Origin: Owenia fusiformis
Lineage: Eukaryota > Annelida > Polychaeta > Sabellida > Oweniidae
Direction: 5' to 3'
Assembly (NCBI GenBank): GCA_903813345.2
Contig: CAIIXF020000006.1
Span: 32,372,710-32,436,709, forward strand
Length of the DNA stretch: 64,000 bases
Positions 49,366-61,529 of this stretch are shown in pieces. A program made the position numbers and the translations under genes. Under the pieces are notes generated by a model. The model made no database searches. It saw only the letters and a list, made by a program, of their open reading frames with translations, and was not told where the DNA came from. Position 1 is the first letter of the stretch. Each line of letters begins with the position of its first letter.

Positions 49366-49603
49366 TGTGTCAACGATGCATCACACTGATATTTAAATTT
49401 CTGTCAAGTTATATTTGTATTTTACAATTATCTTGTATTCTGTATTTTACATTTGATGATGTAATTAGAATTGTATTTGACAACAACTTTATTTTTGTAT
49501 TCAATAGTTAGTTTAGCCTTAGGTCAGTTTTGTAGATTGTAGTTTTTAGTGACTAATATGTCATTGTAATGACATCAGAGAGTCAATAAAAGATATATAT
49601 ATT
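49366..49603 (+). other. LINE 3' UTR and tail
   Basis: AT-rich, ending TTAGTGACTAATATGTCAT... GAGTCAATAAAAGATATATA. The last ~60 nt are shared with the SINE at 18899-19218 and presumably form the RT recognition structure. Confidence 0.75.
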
Positions 49604-49612
49604 AAGCAAGAC

Positions 49613-50310
49613 GATTTTTTATGACGTGAACCGCAAACGTAAACATTTACGTTCCCGTTTACGTACTATGAACAAAAGTGCTTTAAGCTGAGCACTTTAG
49701 ACGTAAACGCAAACCTCAAAATGATTTTTTTCTTTTTCTTAGCGGCCTTTCGTTTTATTTTCTACTTTAAAAGTATAAAAAATATTACTTTATTGACAAA
49801 TTGATGAAAGTGTTAACAAAGGAGATGCTTCACAGCCTGGCAGTGTTCTATGACATCTTGGGTCTTACAAAATACAACAGAACGCAATAATATCTTTAAT
49901 GTCTTTAAAGCATTCATAGTTTTATTACTATGGTGTCACAATATATATAATCGAATTAAGATGAGTTAACATGTGGGTAATTGCCATGCATGTAATCTCA
50001 TCAGATTTTACATATGAAATGGGTGCCTCAATATTCAAGTTATATTTGATTAGATTGGAAACAAATGATCTGATATATACACAGATTTGTGTCAAACATA
50101 TTTATGCATTTAACCTATATCATATTTATCTCAATCGAACTTGATAAAGTATGAAAAATCTTTTACGGAACGACCTACCTAAACTTTGATTTTTCACGTT
50201 TGGATGTACGTAAACCGGGAAATAAGTAGAACAATATGACGTCACATCGTGAGAAAAACCTGCGCGCACCTTCCCATTCGCGGTTTACGTTGTAAAAAGT
50301 AGTGTTGCTT
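49613..50310. repeat. Weak inverted-repeat region
   Basis: TTTTTTATGACGTGAACCGC near 49615 resembles the inverse of CGCGGTTTACGTTGTAAAAA near 50279, and GTTTACGT/ACGTAAAC motifs occur in both flanks. A decayed TIR element is possible. Nothing coding. Confidence 0.35.
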
Positions 50311-51204
50311 AACCTCTCTATTATAGATTCATGAACCACTGTAATAAAAAGGTGCTTGCAACTTATCATAATGATCTTGCTATAGCAGAAAGTCTGAAAA
50401 TTTTCTCATTTCGTTTGAACTGGACATTTAAACTGCCATATTTGGCTGTTGTGGGCTGTTCCATCTGCCTTTGCACAAAAATTCACTGAAACAATACCAC
50501 AGGCTGGTATCTGGAAATATTTGTCCGCTGTGACGGAGCATGCTATTTTTCATAAAAAACACTAAGAATACTTCACGATTTATGTTTTAACTCATATCTT
50601 TCGTTATACCATGCAAAATTACTTACTCCATGCAATGGATATATCATTTGCGGGTAACTTTCACTTCTGTTTGAAGTCCAATTACGCTGGGAAGAAAAGC
50701 TATTGAAAATGGCGCCGGAGTATCATACTTCAAAATGTACCATTTCTTGTTAAACTTTCTAATGGCACGATATAGTGACACGATAATATTAACACATGGT
50801 TTCAGCATAACTATGAAGGTATAAATGAGATGTTGATGTATCTGGTCTTTTTAATTCTTTTATAAAAAATAATGTTTAATTTTTTTGTCCGCTGTGACGG
50901 AGCAGTTGCAAATGTGAACTGTGAAAATGCTCCGTCGCAGCGGACAAAAAAATATTAATATTATTTTTTATAAAAAAAATTAAAAAGACCCAATGCATTA
51001 ATATATCATTAATACATTCAGAGTTATGCTGAAAACATATGTTTATATTATCGTGTCACTATATCATGCCATTAAAAAGTTAAAAAAGAAATGGTACATT
51101 TTATGGTTTGATACTCTTGCGCCGTTTTCAATAGATTTTACTCCTAGCTTTATTGGACTTCAAAGAGAAGTGAAGGTTACACGCAAATGATATATCCATT
51201 GCAT

Positions 51205-53334
51205 CACAGGCTGGTATCGAAAAAATTGTCCGCTGTGACGGAGCGTGCTATTTTGCATAGAAACACTAGGAAATCCACACAATTTATTTTTTTACTCATA
51301 TGTTTTGCTATATCAAAGAAAATTACTGACTCCATGCAATGAATATATCATTTGCGGGTAACTTTAACTTCTGTTTGAAGTCCAACAACGCTAAGAGCAA
51401 AAACTATTGAAAACGGCGTCGGAGTATCATACTCCAAAATATACCATTTCTTTTATTTCTTTTTAATGGTACAATATAGCGACACGATAATATTTACATA
51501 TGTTTTCAGCATAACTCTGAAGGTATTAATGAGATCTTTATGTATTGGGTATTTTTAATTTTTTTTATAAAAAATAATGTTTAAATTTTTTGTCCGCTGT
51601 GACGGAGCAGTTTCAAATCTGAAATACGTTAAGAATTTAGATTTATAATATATCTCTTTATAACTACACGTTAGAGGAGGGAGGGTATCAAATCTCTTTC
51701 GTAAAGTATTCTGAAAAATAAAACGGAATAAAAGTACACAATTCAAATTCTGAGATGTATATACGACCACTCTTTTAGCTTCTTTTCTCAGTTTGTACTG
51801 TAATCCAAGTTATGCATGGTAACTCATGAAAATGATAGTCAACTTTATTTCAGTATAGGGTATTTGCCTTTCGTTGTGCCTACTGTGGATCCATAACCTG
51901 ACATGGTCATTTTTTATGGTAACTTATATACAGTAATATTATGTGGTAAAAGGTTATACATCTGTCGGAATGCAGGATGTCTGTGCGCTATTTCGAATAA
52001 ATTCATATTATCCCTATTTCTGTTACGCGGTAAACACGATACAAAAATATGCCATATTCCGCAACGAATATGCCATATTCACTTGCGGTGTATGACAGAT
52101 TCACCTGCGGTATATGGCATACACACTAACCAATGAGAACGTGAAACGGAAGTATGTAATTGTCAATTGCATCGATTGAACGAACAAGTAAAACTTTATA
52201 AATTATTATAATGATTACTGAATCAACAGTACAGTTTATCGAATACATCAACGTATGCAGAAGTATCACTCATCAATCTCATGTAATAAACTACCCAATC
52301 AATCCAGGATTCATATATTAGTACTCGACGCACTGACAGTAATGGTAATCCAGCGTAGTTTTACATTCAGAGTCGATTCTCGCAAACCAATCAAACCAAG
52401 TCTTTCTATATCACGTTTTTCACCTCCGGAATATGTCATATTCACCTTCTGTATATGGCATATTCCGCAAGTGAGTATGACATATTCTGAAGGTGAGTAT
52501 CGGGTATTCACTGAATTCAATGCATCACATATTCACTGCGGAATTTCGCATACTCACCTGCGGAATATGCCATATACCGCAGGTGAGTATGGCATATTCA
52601 CCCGTATCACAAATACCGCGCAACCATGAATGTATGACATATTCCGCGTAACAATTTACACTACACGTGATATTCTAAGACATCTTGGCGAAACGTATTA
52701 GAAATATTATGTTGAGTTTACACCATGTTGATTCATGGTGATTTCAGTACAAACCTCCGAAAAATGCTAAGAGTGGTCGTTTTTATATCTCAGATTTACA
52801 TTACCCCAGATCTCTCAGAGGCTACTTCTCATAATTTAGGAAAGTGATTTGTGACGTTCTCTCTTCTAAGGGTACTTTGAAAAGGTATAATTTGAATCTT
52901 AAATTCTTAACGTAGTTCACAGTTAAAACTGCTCCGTCACAGCTGACAAAAAATGTAAACATTATTTTTTATAAAAAATATTAAAAATACCCAATACATC
53001 AAGATATCATTAATACCTTCAGAGTTATGCTGAAAACATATGTAAATATTATCGTATCACTATATTGTACCATTAAAAAGAAATAAAAGAAATGGTACAT
53101 TTTGGAGTATGATACTCTGACGCTGTTTTCAATAGCTTTTACTCTTAGCGTTGTTGGACTTCAAACAAAAGTTAAAGTTACCCGCAAATGATATATCCAT
53201 TGCATGGAGTGAGAAACTTTCTTTGGTATAGCGAAACATATGAGTAAAAAAATAAATTGTGTGGGTTTCTTAGTGTTTCTATACAAAATAGTACGCTCCG
53301 TCACAGCGGACAAATTTTTCGATACCAGCCTGTG
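51205..53334. mobile_element. Inner foldback element of the same family, 5-bp duplication
   Basis: Starts CACAGGCTGGTATCGAAAAA and ends with its inverse. Arms of ~430 bp are about 90% alike, with weaker symmetry to ~600 bp. Flanked by TGCAT (51200-51204, 53335-53339). A core of ~0.9 kb carries the palindromic repeat cluster. 2130 bp, no recognisable protein. Confidence 0.87.
52040..52650. repeat. Cluster of short palindromic repeats (CATATTC-CC-TGCGG-ATATG)
   Basis: About a dozen imperfect ~22-24-bp units such as GCCATATTCACCTGCGG, GCGGAATATGCCATA and GCAGGTGAGTATGGCATATT occur in both orientations, in two groups (52040-52130 and 52425-52650), within the core of the inner foldback element. 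Spacing is irregular. Not a CRISPR array. Confidence 0.7.
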
Positions 53335-53545
53335 TGCATGGAGTAAGTAATTATCTTTGATATAACGAAACATATGAGTTAAAAAAAAAATCGTGAAGCA
53401 TTCTTAGTGTTTTTATGAAAAATAGCATGCTCCGTCACAGCGGACAAATATTTCGATACCAGCCTGTGATCACATTTAAATTAGGGCACCTTGTAAAATT
53501 GAACTTTTACAGTTAAACTTTTATACCATGAAATGTGGCGAGGTA

Positions 53546-55600
53546 ACCTCTGTCGATAGGATTCCTGTTTTAAGTTCTTTCTGTTCAACATCAATACAGA
53601 AAACCCCCCTATGACTCCTGGTTCAAAAGCTCGCCTATTTTCAAAATGGCCGTCACTTTTGTCTCGCGAAATTCACTTTTGGCCCATTTCCTAGCTTTAC
53701 AAATAATTTCAGGTGTCCTACATTGTAAAAATCCATGTCAATGTAAAGATTAGATATATGAAATAATTTTGTTACAAAAAATCAGCGAAAAATTGTATCC
53801 ATTTTTTTATTTTCAGCCATTTTAGTTAACATTGATTTGTCTATCTGACTTGCGAAATCCACTTTCTGTCAATAACAGTGGCACGTTTTAAAACCTCTGT
53901 CGATAGGATTCCTGTTTTAAGTTATTTCTGTTCAACATGAATTCAGAAAACTCCCCTATGACTCCTGGTTCAAAAGCTCGCCTATTTTCAAAATGGCCGC
54001 CATTTTTGTCTCGCGAAATTCACTTTTGACCCATTTCCTAGCTTTACATATAATTTCAAGTCTCCTACATTGTAGAAATTCATTGCAAAGTAAAGAGTAG
54101 ATGTATGAAATAATTTTGTTACGAAAAATCAGCGAAAAATTATATCCATTTATTTATTTTCAGCCATTTTAGTTAACATTGATTTGTCCATCTGTGTCGC
54201 AAAATTCACTTTTGGACCATTTACTTTAAACCCTCTGTCGATAGGATTCCCATTTTAAGTTATTTTTGTTCAACATCAATACAAAAAACTCTCCTATGAC
54301 TCTTGGTTCAAAAGCTCGGCTATTTTCAAAATGGCCGTCACTTTTGTCTCGCGAAATTCACTTTTGACCCATTTCCTAGCTTTACAAATAATTTCAGGTG
54401 TCCTACATTGTAAAAATCCATGTAAATGTAAAGGGTAGATATATGGAATAATTTTGTTACAAAAAATCAGCGAAAAATTGTATCCATTTTTTTATTTTCA
54501 GCCATTTCAGTTAACATTGATTTGTCTATCTGACTCGCGAAATCCACTTTCTGTGGCACGTTTTAAAACCTCTGTGGATAGGATTCCTGTTTTAAGTTAT
54601 TTCTGTTCAACATCAATTCAGAAAACTCCCCTATGACTCCTGGTTCAAAAGCTCGCCTTTTTCAAAATGGCCGCCATTTTTGTCTCGCGAATTCACTTTT
54701 GACCCATTTCCTAGCTTTACAAATAATTTCAAGTGTCCTACATTGTAAAAATCCATGTCAATGTAAAGAGTAGATGTATGAAATAATTTTGTTACGAAAA
54801 ATCAGCGAAAAATTATATCCATTTATTTATTTTCAGCCATTTTAGTTAACATTGATTTGTCCATCTGTCTCGCAAAATCCACTTTTGGACCATTTACCTT
54901 AAACCCTCTGTCGATAGGATTCCCATTTTAAGTTAATTTTGTTCAACATCAATACAAAAAACTCTCCTATGACTCTTGCTTCAAAAGCTCGCCTATTTTC
55001 AAAATGGTTGCAATTCTTGTTTCGCGAAATTCACTTTTTGCCCATTTCCTAGCTTTACAAATAATTTCAGCTGTCCTGCATTGTAAAAAGCCATGTCACT
55101 GTAAAAGGTAGTTGTATGAAATAATTTTGTTACAAAAAATCGGCAAAATATTATATCCGTTTTTTTTTATTTTCAGCCATTTTAGTTAACATTGATTTGT
55201 CCATCTGTCTCGCGAAATCCTCTTTTGGACCATTTGCTTAAAACCTCTGTCGATAGGATTCCAGTTTCAAGTTATTTTTGTTCAACATCAATACAAAAAA
55301 CTCCCCTATACTATGACTCCTGGTTCAAAAGCTTGCCTGATTTCAAAATGGTCGCCATTTTTGTCTCGCGAAATTCAATTTTGGCCCATTTCCTAGCTTT
55401 ACAAATAATTTCAGGTGTCTTGCATTGCAAAAAGCCATGTCACTGTAAAGAGTAGTTGTATGAAATAATTTTGTTACAAATTATTGGCAAAAAATTATAT
55501 CCATTTTTTTCAGCCATTTTAATTGACTGAGAGACAGATGGCTTGAAATAATTTTGTAACAAAAAATCAGCAAAAAATGTGACCATGTGAGCCCAGTACC
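53546..55600 (+). repeat. ~338-bp satellite, six units with two-unit higher-order pattern
   Basis: Units start at CCTCTGTCGATAGGATTCC-like motifs at 53546, 53894, 54232, 54569, 54904 and 55244 (spacing 335-348). Units 1 and 3 end with actttctgt...ggcacgttttaaa. Units 2, 4 and 5 end with cttttggaccatttac...aaa. So types A and B alternate at first. Each unit carries an AAAATGG(C/T)CGCCATTTTTGTC-like palindrome. The short frames in it are not genes. Confidence 0.85.
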
Positions 55601-55672
55601 CACAGTACTAATTTTTTATTAATGTCATTGAAAGATGGCGAAGTTGTTGGTATTACATGATACATTCATTTT

Positions 55673-57098
55673 TATCGCACTTTGAAAAAGTGCTATATTG
55701 TCGTCGTCTTGTGCTGTTGGGCGGGCGGGACATAAACCAAATCTTGTCATCAAATTTCCAGGATAACTGCTTACCTGTTCAACTTGAAATTTTTACAGAT
55801 GCAAGAGCAGACTAGTACCAAGATCTGATTAGGTTAAGGGCATGCTGGGTAAACTATGTGGCGGCCATTTTGGATTTTTCAACAAATCTTGTCATCAAAA
55901 TTCCAGGAAAACCACTTATCCGTTCAACTTGAAATTTTTACAGATGCAAGAGCAGACTATTGCCAAGATCTGATTAGGTATTGGGTATGCTGGCTGAATT
56001 ACATGGTGGCCATTTTGAATTTGGCGGCCATTTTGAATTTTTCAACTTGCTCCAAATTGACCAATTTTTTTTTTAAAAAACATCTACAAGTTCTCAGAAG
56101 TTCAAATCTGACCTTAGATTTCAGATTTGACCTTTCATTCACCTTCAGTGACCTTGAAAAGGTCAAAAAAGTTGATTTTCTAAATTGATATTTTGGTCAG
56201 CTGACCAAAAATCACAAATCAGCTTAATTACAAAACACCTACTGAGGTCTGAAAAAGTGAAATTTTCAAGGTCGAAAGTCAAGGTCATTAAACTAGGTCA
56301 CAAATGATGTTATCCAAGTTTCTCAAAGTTTGAGACTACAAATCAATTCTTGTCATCAAAATTCCAAGAAAACCGCTAACCTGTTCAACTTGAAATTTTT
56401 ACACATGCAATAGCAGACTAGTGCCAAGATCTGATTAGGTTAAGGGCATGCTGGGTAAACTACGTGGCGGCCATTTTGAATTTTTCAACAAATCTTGTTA
56501 TCAAAATTCCAGGAAAACCACTTATCCGTTCAACTTGAAATTTTTACAGATGCAAGAGCAGACTATTGCCAAGATCTGATTAGGTTTTTGGTATGCTGGC
56601 TGAATTACACAGTGGCCATTTTGAAATTTTCAATTTGGCGGCCATTTTGAATTTTTCAACTTGCTCCAAATTGACTAAATTTAAAAAAAAAACATCTGCA
56701 AGTTCTCAGAAGTTCAAATCTGACCTTAGATTTCAGATTTGACCTTTCATTCACCTTCAGTGACCTTGAAAAGGTAAAAAAAAGTTGATTTTTCAAATTG
56801 ATATTTTGGATTTAAATTTAGGTCAGCTTAATTACAAAACACCTACTGAGGTCTGAAAAAGTGAAATTTTCAAGGTCGAAGGTCATCAAATTAGGTCACA
56901 AACAATGTTATCTAAATTTTCCCAAAGTTCAAGACTACAAATAAATTCTTGTCATCAAAATTGCAGGAAAACCGCTAACCTTGCTTGTCAACTTGAAATG
57001 TTTACAGATGCAAGAGCAGACTTGTGCCAAGGTCTGATTAGGTTTAGGCCATGCTGGGTAAATTGCATGGTGGCCAGTTTGCTCTTCAAAGTGCGATA
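55673..57098 (+). mobile_element. Tandem-core element with hairpin start (second Helentron-like family?)
   Basis: The left end TCGCACTTTGAAAAAGTGCT contains a hairpin, followed by GTCTTGTGCTGTTGGGCGGG. The right end has CTCTTCAAAGTGCGATATTT, the inverse of the left motif. Between lie repeats of ttgtcatcaaaattccagga... that occur in pairs (55744+55886, 56346+56484, single at 56945) with ~600-bp higher-order spacing. The architecture resembles the Pearl-like elements. A short deleted copy lies at 7447-7549. Confidence 0.55.
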
Positions 57099-57099
57099 T

Positions 57100-58382
57100 T
57101 TATCACTGTGTGTCTTATTTTTTCAGCCATTCTACTTATCATCGATTTGTCCATCTGTCTCTCAGTTACTTTTTAATCCAAAATAGTGGCAAGTGGCTTG
57201 AAATAATTTTGTTACAAATAATCATTAACATTTTTTTTCCTGTCATTTTTTAGACATCATTCACTTCACTTTTGAGGAAAACCATCTCAGCCACCCACGG
57301 TACTAATTTTAATATTTGTTTACATGAACGTAAAACATGCATGAAAGAACCATTCTCAGTTTGGAGAACGAAGTTCATCACTCTAATTGAGCGTTATCCC
57401 TGCTTCGGACAAATTTTTTTTACATTTTTTTTTACATAATATAGATTTGAATGTCTTCTTTTGAACAGTCATAATTTAATTTGGGTAATATTTCTAGATT
57501 TTTCATATAAAAATTTCTAGTGAACCACCCAACGTCGCTTTTATGATTCCTACCACTTTTTTAACTTGATGTATTGCATATTTCCGTGGGTCGATTTGAA
57601 AAAAGACAAACAACGTATACATGAATATGTCGGAAGCATATCGTGAGATAATTGTTTGATTAGGTTTGCTATAAGTGACTTTAAAACAAAAAAATAAAAA
57701 ACATTAGTTCACGTGTTAAAGCCCCATTGACCATGACATCAAGGAAAATTGAGCTTTTTATCATCAGACATTTTTATAGATGGAACTAGCTATGTACTAC
57801 ATTTTCAAATACACTCACATAGTACATGTGCCTGTAATATCTAAGATGTTATTTTAAATTGATAAAAAGATTCTTACATACCAAAGTTACATTAAAATAT
57901 CAGTTGCAATTGCCACCTGTTTACAACATATCTTTGTTACTCATCCCTTAATTACCTCTGTGTATCTTATACTTGTGTGTGTTTGATGTTGATAGCACCC
58001 GAGTGCAACCTAAGGAGCACATACAATACATACAATATATCTGCCTGCACCGAAAAATGTTGGTGGCGATTCGTGATTTTTGTAAAAGCCTACTACATAG
58101 CATCTCTTGTGCGCGTAAATTCCAATGTTTTAAAATAGAAAATAGAGACTCGATTCAATCTCGATAGTTTCACAGATGAGGGTAGCGAATGGGCACATTT
58201 GACAATCAACGAATGATATAACGATATCACGGATTTCACTGAATGTTATATTCATCCCTTAATACTGTTTATTTATTTAGTCTTAGATCCGAGTGATGTT
58301 TCAATTTATTGCAGTGACTCTGAAATTGCTGTGCCAGATATGACGTCACAGCGACGCATTTTCCAACATTTAAGCACTAAAC
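57100..58382. other. No gene seen
   Basis: AT-rich sequence. The first ~150 bases still carry satellite-like fragments (cagccattctacttatcatc...). The rest shows no supported coding, RNA or repeat feature. Confidence 0.5.
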
Positions 58383-58802
58383 CACGGGGTACCATCGAAT
58401 AATTTTGGCAACGTACCGGAGAACGACATTTTACTAAGAAATTTCAATAATTTAGCACAATATATTTTTTAACTAGAGTTCTACTTTGATTTTGACAAAA
58501 GTAAGTATTCCATGCAATGGCTATTTCATTCATGAGTTTGTAGAAATTCTGTTGGAAATGGAACCCAGTTCTGATCAAGTACGAAGTTATTGAAATCGGC
58601 GCAGTCGGACTTTACTCCGAAAGATGGTTTTTCGATTATAACTTTTTACAACATTTAAGTATAGACCTTTGAAAAAAGTACAGAATAGTCCTTATACTAT
58701 TGAATAATTCTGTTATTTCTGATTCACACGACTCTGATTGCCATTTCTTAGTAAAATGTCGTTCTCCGGTACGTTGCCAAAATTATTCGATGGTACCCCG
58801 TG
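58383..58802. mobile_element. 420-bp element with 60-bp perfect TIRs and 5-bp duplication
   Basis: CACGGGGTACCATCGAATAA... (58383-58442) is a perfect reverse complement of 58743-58802, flanked by TAAAC (58378-58382, 58803-58807). The CAC start and 5-bp duplication again fit a Transib-type MITE. Perfect arms suggest a young insertion. Confidence 0.88.
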
Positions 58803-59200
58803 TAAACTAAATCAATTGAAATATAATTATTAAAGAATGAGGACCTTGTATTTTACTCTGGACGAGGGTAGTGGCCATGTCTTGGCTAGTTATGCATTAA
58901 CGTTTAATACTGTTTTGTGGATAAAAATAATAATGAATATATGTTAACGTAGCACTAAACCATGGGCTTTCAATTAGAACAGATACTTTTAAAGAATATA
59001 GTTACATTTAAAGAATAGGCCCCACGAATAGATATTGAATATTAGGACTCGTTTGATGAAACGATCGTTGTAATAATTCTAATAAACCTAGAAATCAATC
59101 AACGATTAAGTAAATTGACAAATTATTAACCGGGCAATTCACAAAATATGAATGGAATATTGGCAGGTACTTTTCATATTTAAATGAGTTGCCCATAGAA

Positions 59201-59515
59201 TAGTAGGTTAATCCGGTAGTTGAAATCTTCCATTCCCCAAGGAGACGTCCTTGCATTCCCAAGTCATAGGCTTAGCTTGTATTCGCAAATGCAACTAACG
59301 CCTGTCGGCTACCGGATTAACCTACTATTTTCCTGGAAACTCATGTCAATACGAATAGTACCTGCCACTATATTCCATTCATATTTAAATGAGTTGGTCA
59401 TATAATACTGGGTTAATCAGGTAGCCGACAGGCGTTAGTTGCATTCGCGAATATAAGGTTAGCTTGTATTCACGAATGCAAGAAAAGCATGTCGGCTACC
59501 GGATTAAACTACCTT
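59201..59515. repeat. Mosaic of overlapping inverted and direct repeats
   Basis: TAGTAGGTTAATCCGGTAG (59201-59219) is inverted exactly at 59309-59327. GCAACTAACGCCTGTCGGCT+ACC (59291-59313) is inverted exactly at 59420-59442. 59268-59325 is repeated directly, with changes, at 59457-59513. The surrounding TATTTAAATGAGTTG is repeated at 59178 and 59383. Probably decayed nested MITEs. Confidence 0.75.
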
Positions 59516-59909
59516 TGGAGTAATCGGAGTTTTAAAGTGGTGTGCAAAGCGTAATCAACTGATTTGAATTTCTGAAAATTGTGAATTATATCGAAAAAGC
59601 TAAATGTCCTTTGTTCATGTCACTTAGTTATCCAAGGCTATTTGGGCAAAGAAAATCCGTAGTTTGAGTGATCGATTCGCGCTCAGCGATACTGCATGGG
59701 GGGGGACATGAAAGGTTGTTTATTTACCAATAAATATTTTGGTACATCAAAAAACCTGATTATTGGCTAGAAAAATGATGTCAAAGGTTGTAGGTAGCAA
59801 TATGTCCAAGCAAAAAAGGATTAACTTATTGCTAAAATTGAAAAAGAACAACCCATGCCATCATCAATCTAGCAAATCCAAAATGACTAATGACTCATGT
59901 TTAAGGTAA

Positions 59910-60537
59910 AGATTAAAAGGTGGATTGGATCGAGTGGATTGGATTCATGTAAAAGGTGGATTGGATCGGGAATCTTCAAAATATGGATTTTCCTTAAAAA
60001 ATCTATTGATCTCCCTCTAAGAAGATTGGTCCTCTCTTCACTTTCAAAATGTCAAATAAAAGATGTAATATTATTTTGCTTGGGTGGTCTAGAAGGGTGA
60101 TGCACAATCTTATTCATTCAAGGTATAATTTTAAGGACATTTCATAAATCATAGACAGACTGGTCTGTTGATCCATAACATCCGTTTTTAGACCAATCAG
60201 AACATACATATGTAGCAGACATTGTTTTAGAACATTCGGACATCAACTTGAATGACAGCTTTTATCTACAGATCTTTGTTTATTATGTCTTACAAAGGTT
60301 GATTTACAAGGGAAAGCAGTTTAATACTTAGGAGTATTCATCAACTTATCAGAGTATGTGTTTGTCTTTGCTTTGTTCTGATTTCTCAAAGGGACCCAAT
60401 TATTTATAGAGGGAAATAGCCAGAGAAAAATTAACAGAAAAAATCAAAAGAAAGAAATTCCATATTTTGAAGATTCCTGATCCAATCCACCTTTTACATG
60501 AATCCAATCTACTCGAATCCAATCCACCTTTTAATCT
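59910..60537. mobile_element. Inverted-repeat element with GGTGGATTGGAT motifs
   Basis: AGATTAAAAGGTGGATTGGA... and its inverse pair over ~80 bp (59910-59990 and 60460-60537). The motif AGGTGGATTGGATC occurs twice in each arm. Nearly identical 14-15-bp sequences (CATGTTTAAGGTAA, CATGTTTAATGGTAA) flank the element. No recognisable protein. Confidence 0.65.
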
Positions 60538-61529
60538 CTACCATGTTTAATGGTAACTGGAAAAAAGACTGGAAACTTTTATTATACGATGGCGATGATT
60601 GGAGTCACATATTGTATTTTCAACTCATTCCATATATGATGTGAATCATGAAAAGACTGAGGAGAATATTGGTTTTATAAAATGTTTAAAAAAGAGAAAA
60701 TTCATTTTTTCTTGCATTTCTGCATTTATTCCCAACATTTATTTTACAGAGGAGACAAGGTATATATAGTATATATCATGTTCAATTCTACTCGTGTATG
60801 TAATACCTCATGTATCATCAGTGATCAACCAGATACAGAAAACCTGTTCAAAGTAAATATGCTATATAAGGACAGCATAAAAATATCATATAGAGAGGTA
60901 TTCAAAATATCTTAGGTGCTCACATTGGCAAAGATTACACACATACAAAGGTTTAACTGCACTCAAACTGCACAAAACAGTCAACTTGACATTTATAATT
61001 GATTGGAAATTCAGGGGATATGCTCCATTGATTGAACAGGGTATTAGCCACAATCATCCATTCATGAAAATATAGGCAACTTGAAATAAGCCTTATCTAC
61101 ACTAATGACATCTTATCTGGGTTTGCTGTACTAGAAGCATAGTCCCATTGAACCCCATTATATTAGATTATCATAATCCTAATCCGGAAGGAATGATTAA
61201 AATATTTTAAGTGATGAAACATACGGTATGGTACAATGTAACTTTCCATGAAAAATTGTAAATAAATTGATGGATGATGGTGAAAATGATGCATGAATTT
61301 TGAAAAAATGCTTGTTAATGGATGGATTAAACACAGATTATGAGATAATCCAATCCAATTCTTTGAACTTTTCTTAAAGATGACACATTGGTCTTTCATA
61401 TGCATTTATTTTTTACAGCCAGAAACTACTCGCCAAAAAATTATCAACTGTCAAAAATCTGTTGCACTAACTTCCCTGGTCTTTTGAGATTCACAAACAA
61501 AATTGCTTGTGAAAACTATGGAATGTTTT

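Larger units (their letters stand above)
42690..49603 (+). mobile_element. CR1-type LINE, nearly full length, interrupted in ORF2
   Basis: It contains ORF1 (42730-44070), ORF2 (44109-46103 continued 47554-49365) and a 240-bp 3' UTR ending GAGTCAATAAAAGATATATA without poly(A). The 5' end cannot be fixed; the frame of ORF1 is open only from 42730 and lacks an ATG at its start, so the copy is probably 5'-truncated. A 1447-bp DNA element (46104-47550) splits ORF2 at a TTA. ORF1 with an SGNH/esterase-like domain and the RT sequence place it in the CR1 supergroup (inference). Confidence 0.85.
50498..53468. mobile_element. Outer foldback element (CACAGGCTGG family)
   Basis: The left arm begins CACAGGCTGGTATCTGG at 50498. 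The inverse ends at 53468. Each arm is ~415 bp with the dyad centre near 50920 (GTCCGCTGTGACGGAGCA ... TGCTCCGTCGCAGCGGAC). The right arm is split at TGCAT by a second member of the same family (51205-53334). Without the insert the element is ~836 bp. No ORF. Confidence 0.85.

Noticed and set aside
50890-50950. Rho-independent-like terminator from the strong hairpin
   Set aside because: It is the centre of symmetry of the outer foldback element; bacterial-type terminators do not apply here.
52040-52650. CRISPR array
   Set aside because: Animal nuclear context, irregular spacing, imperfect repeats in both orientations and no cas genes.
53546-55455. Frames in the 338-bp satellite (for example 55192-55455) as genes
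   Set aside because: They follow the tandem repeat period and are broken at variable positions.
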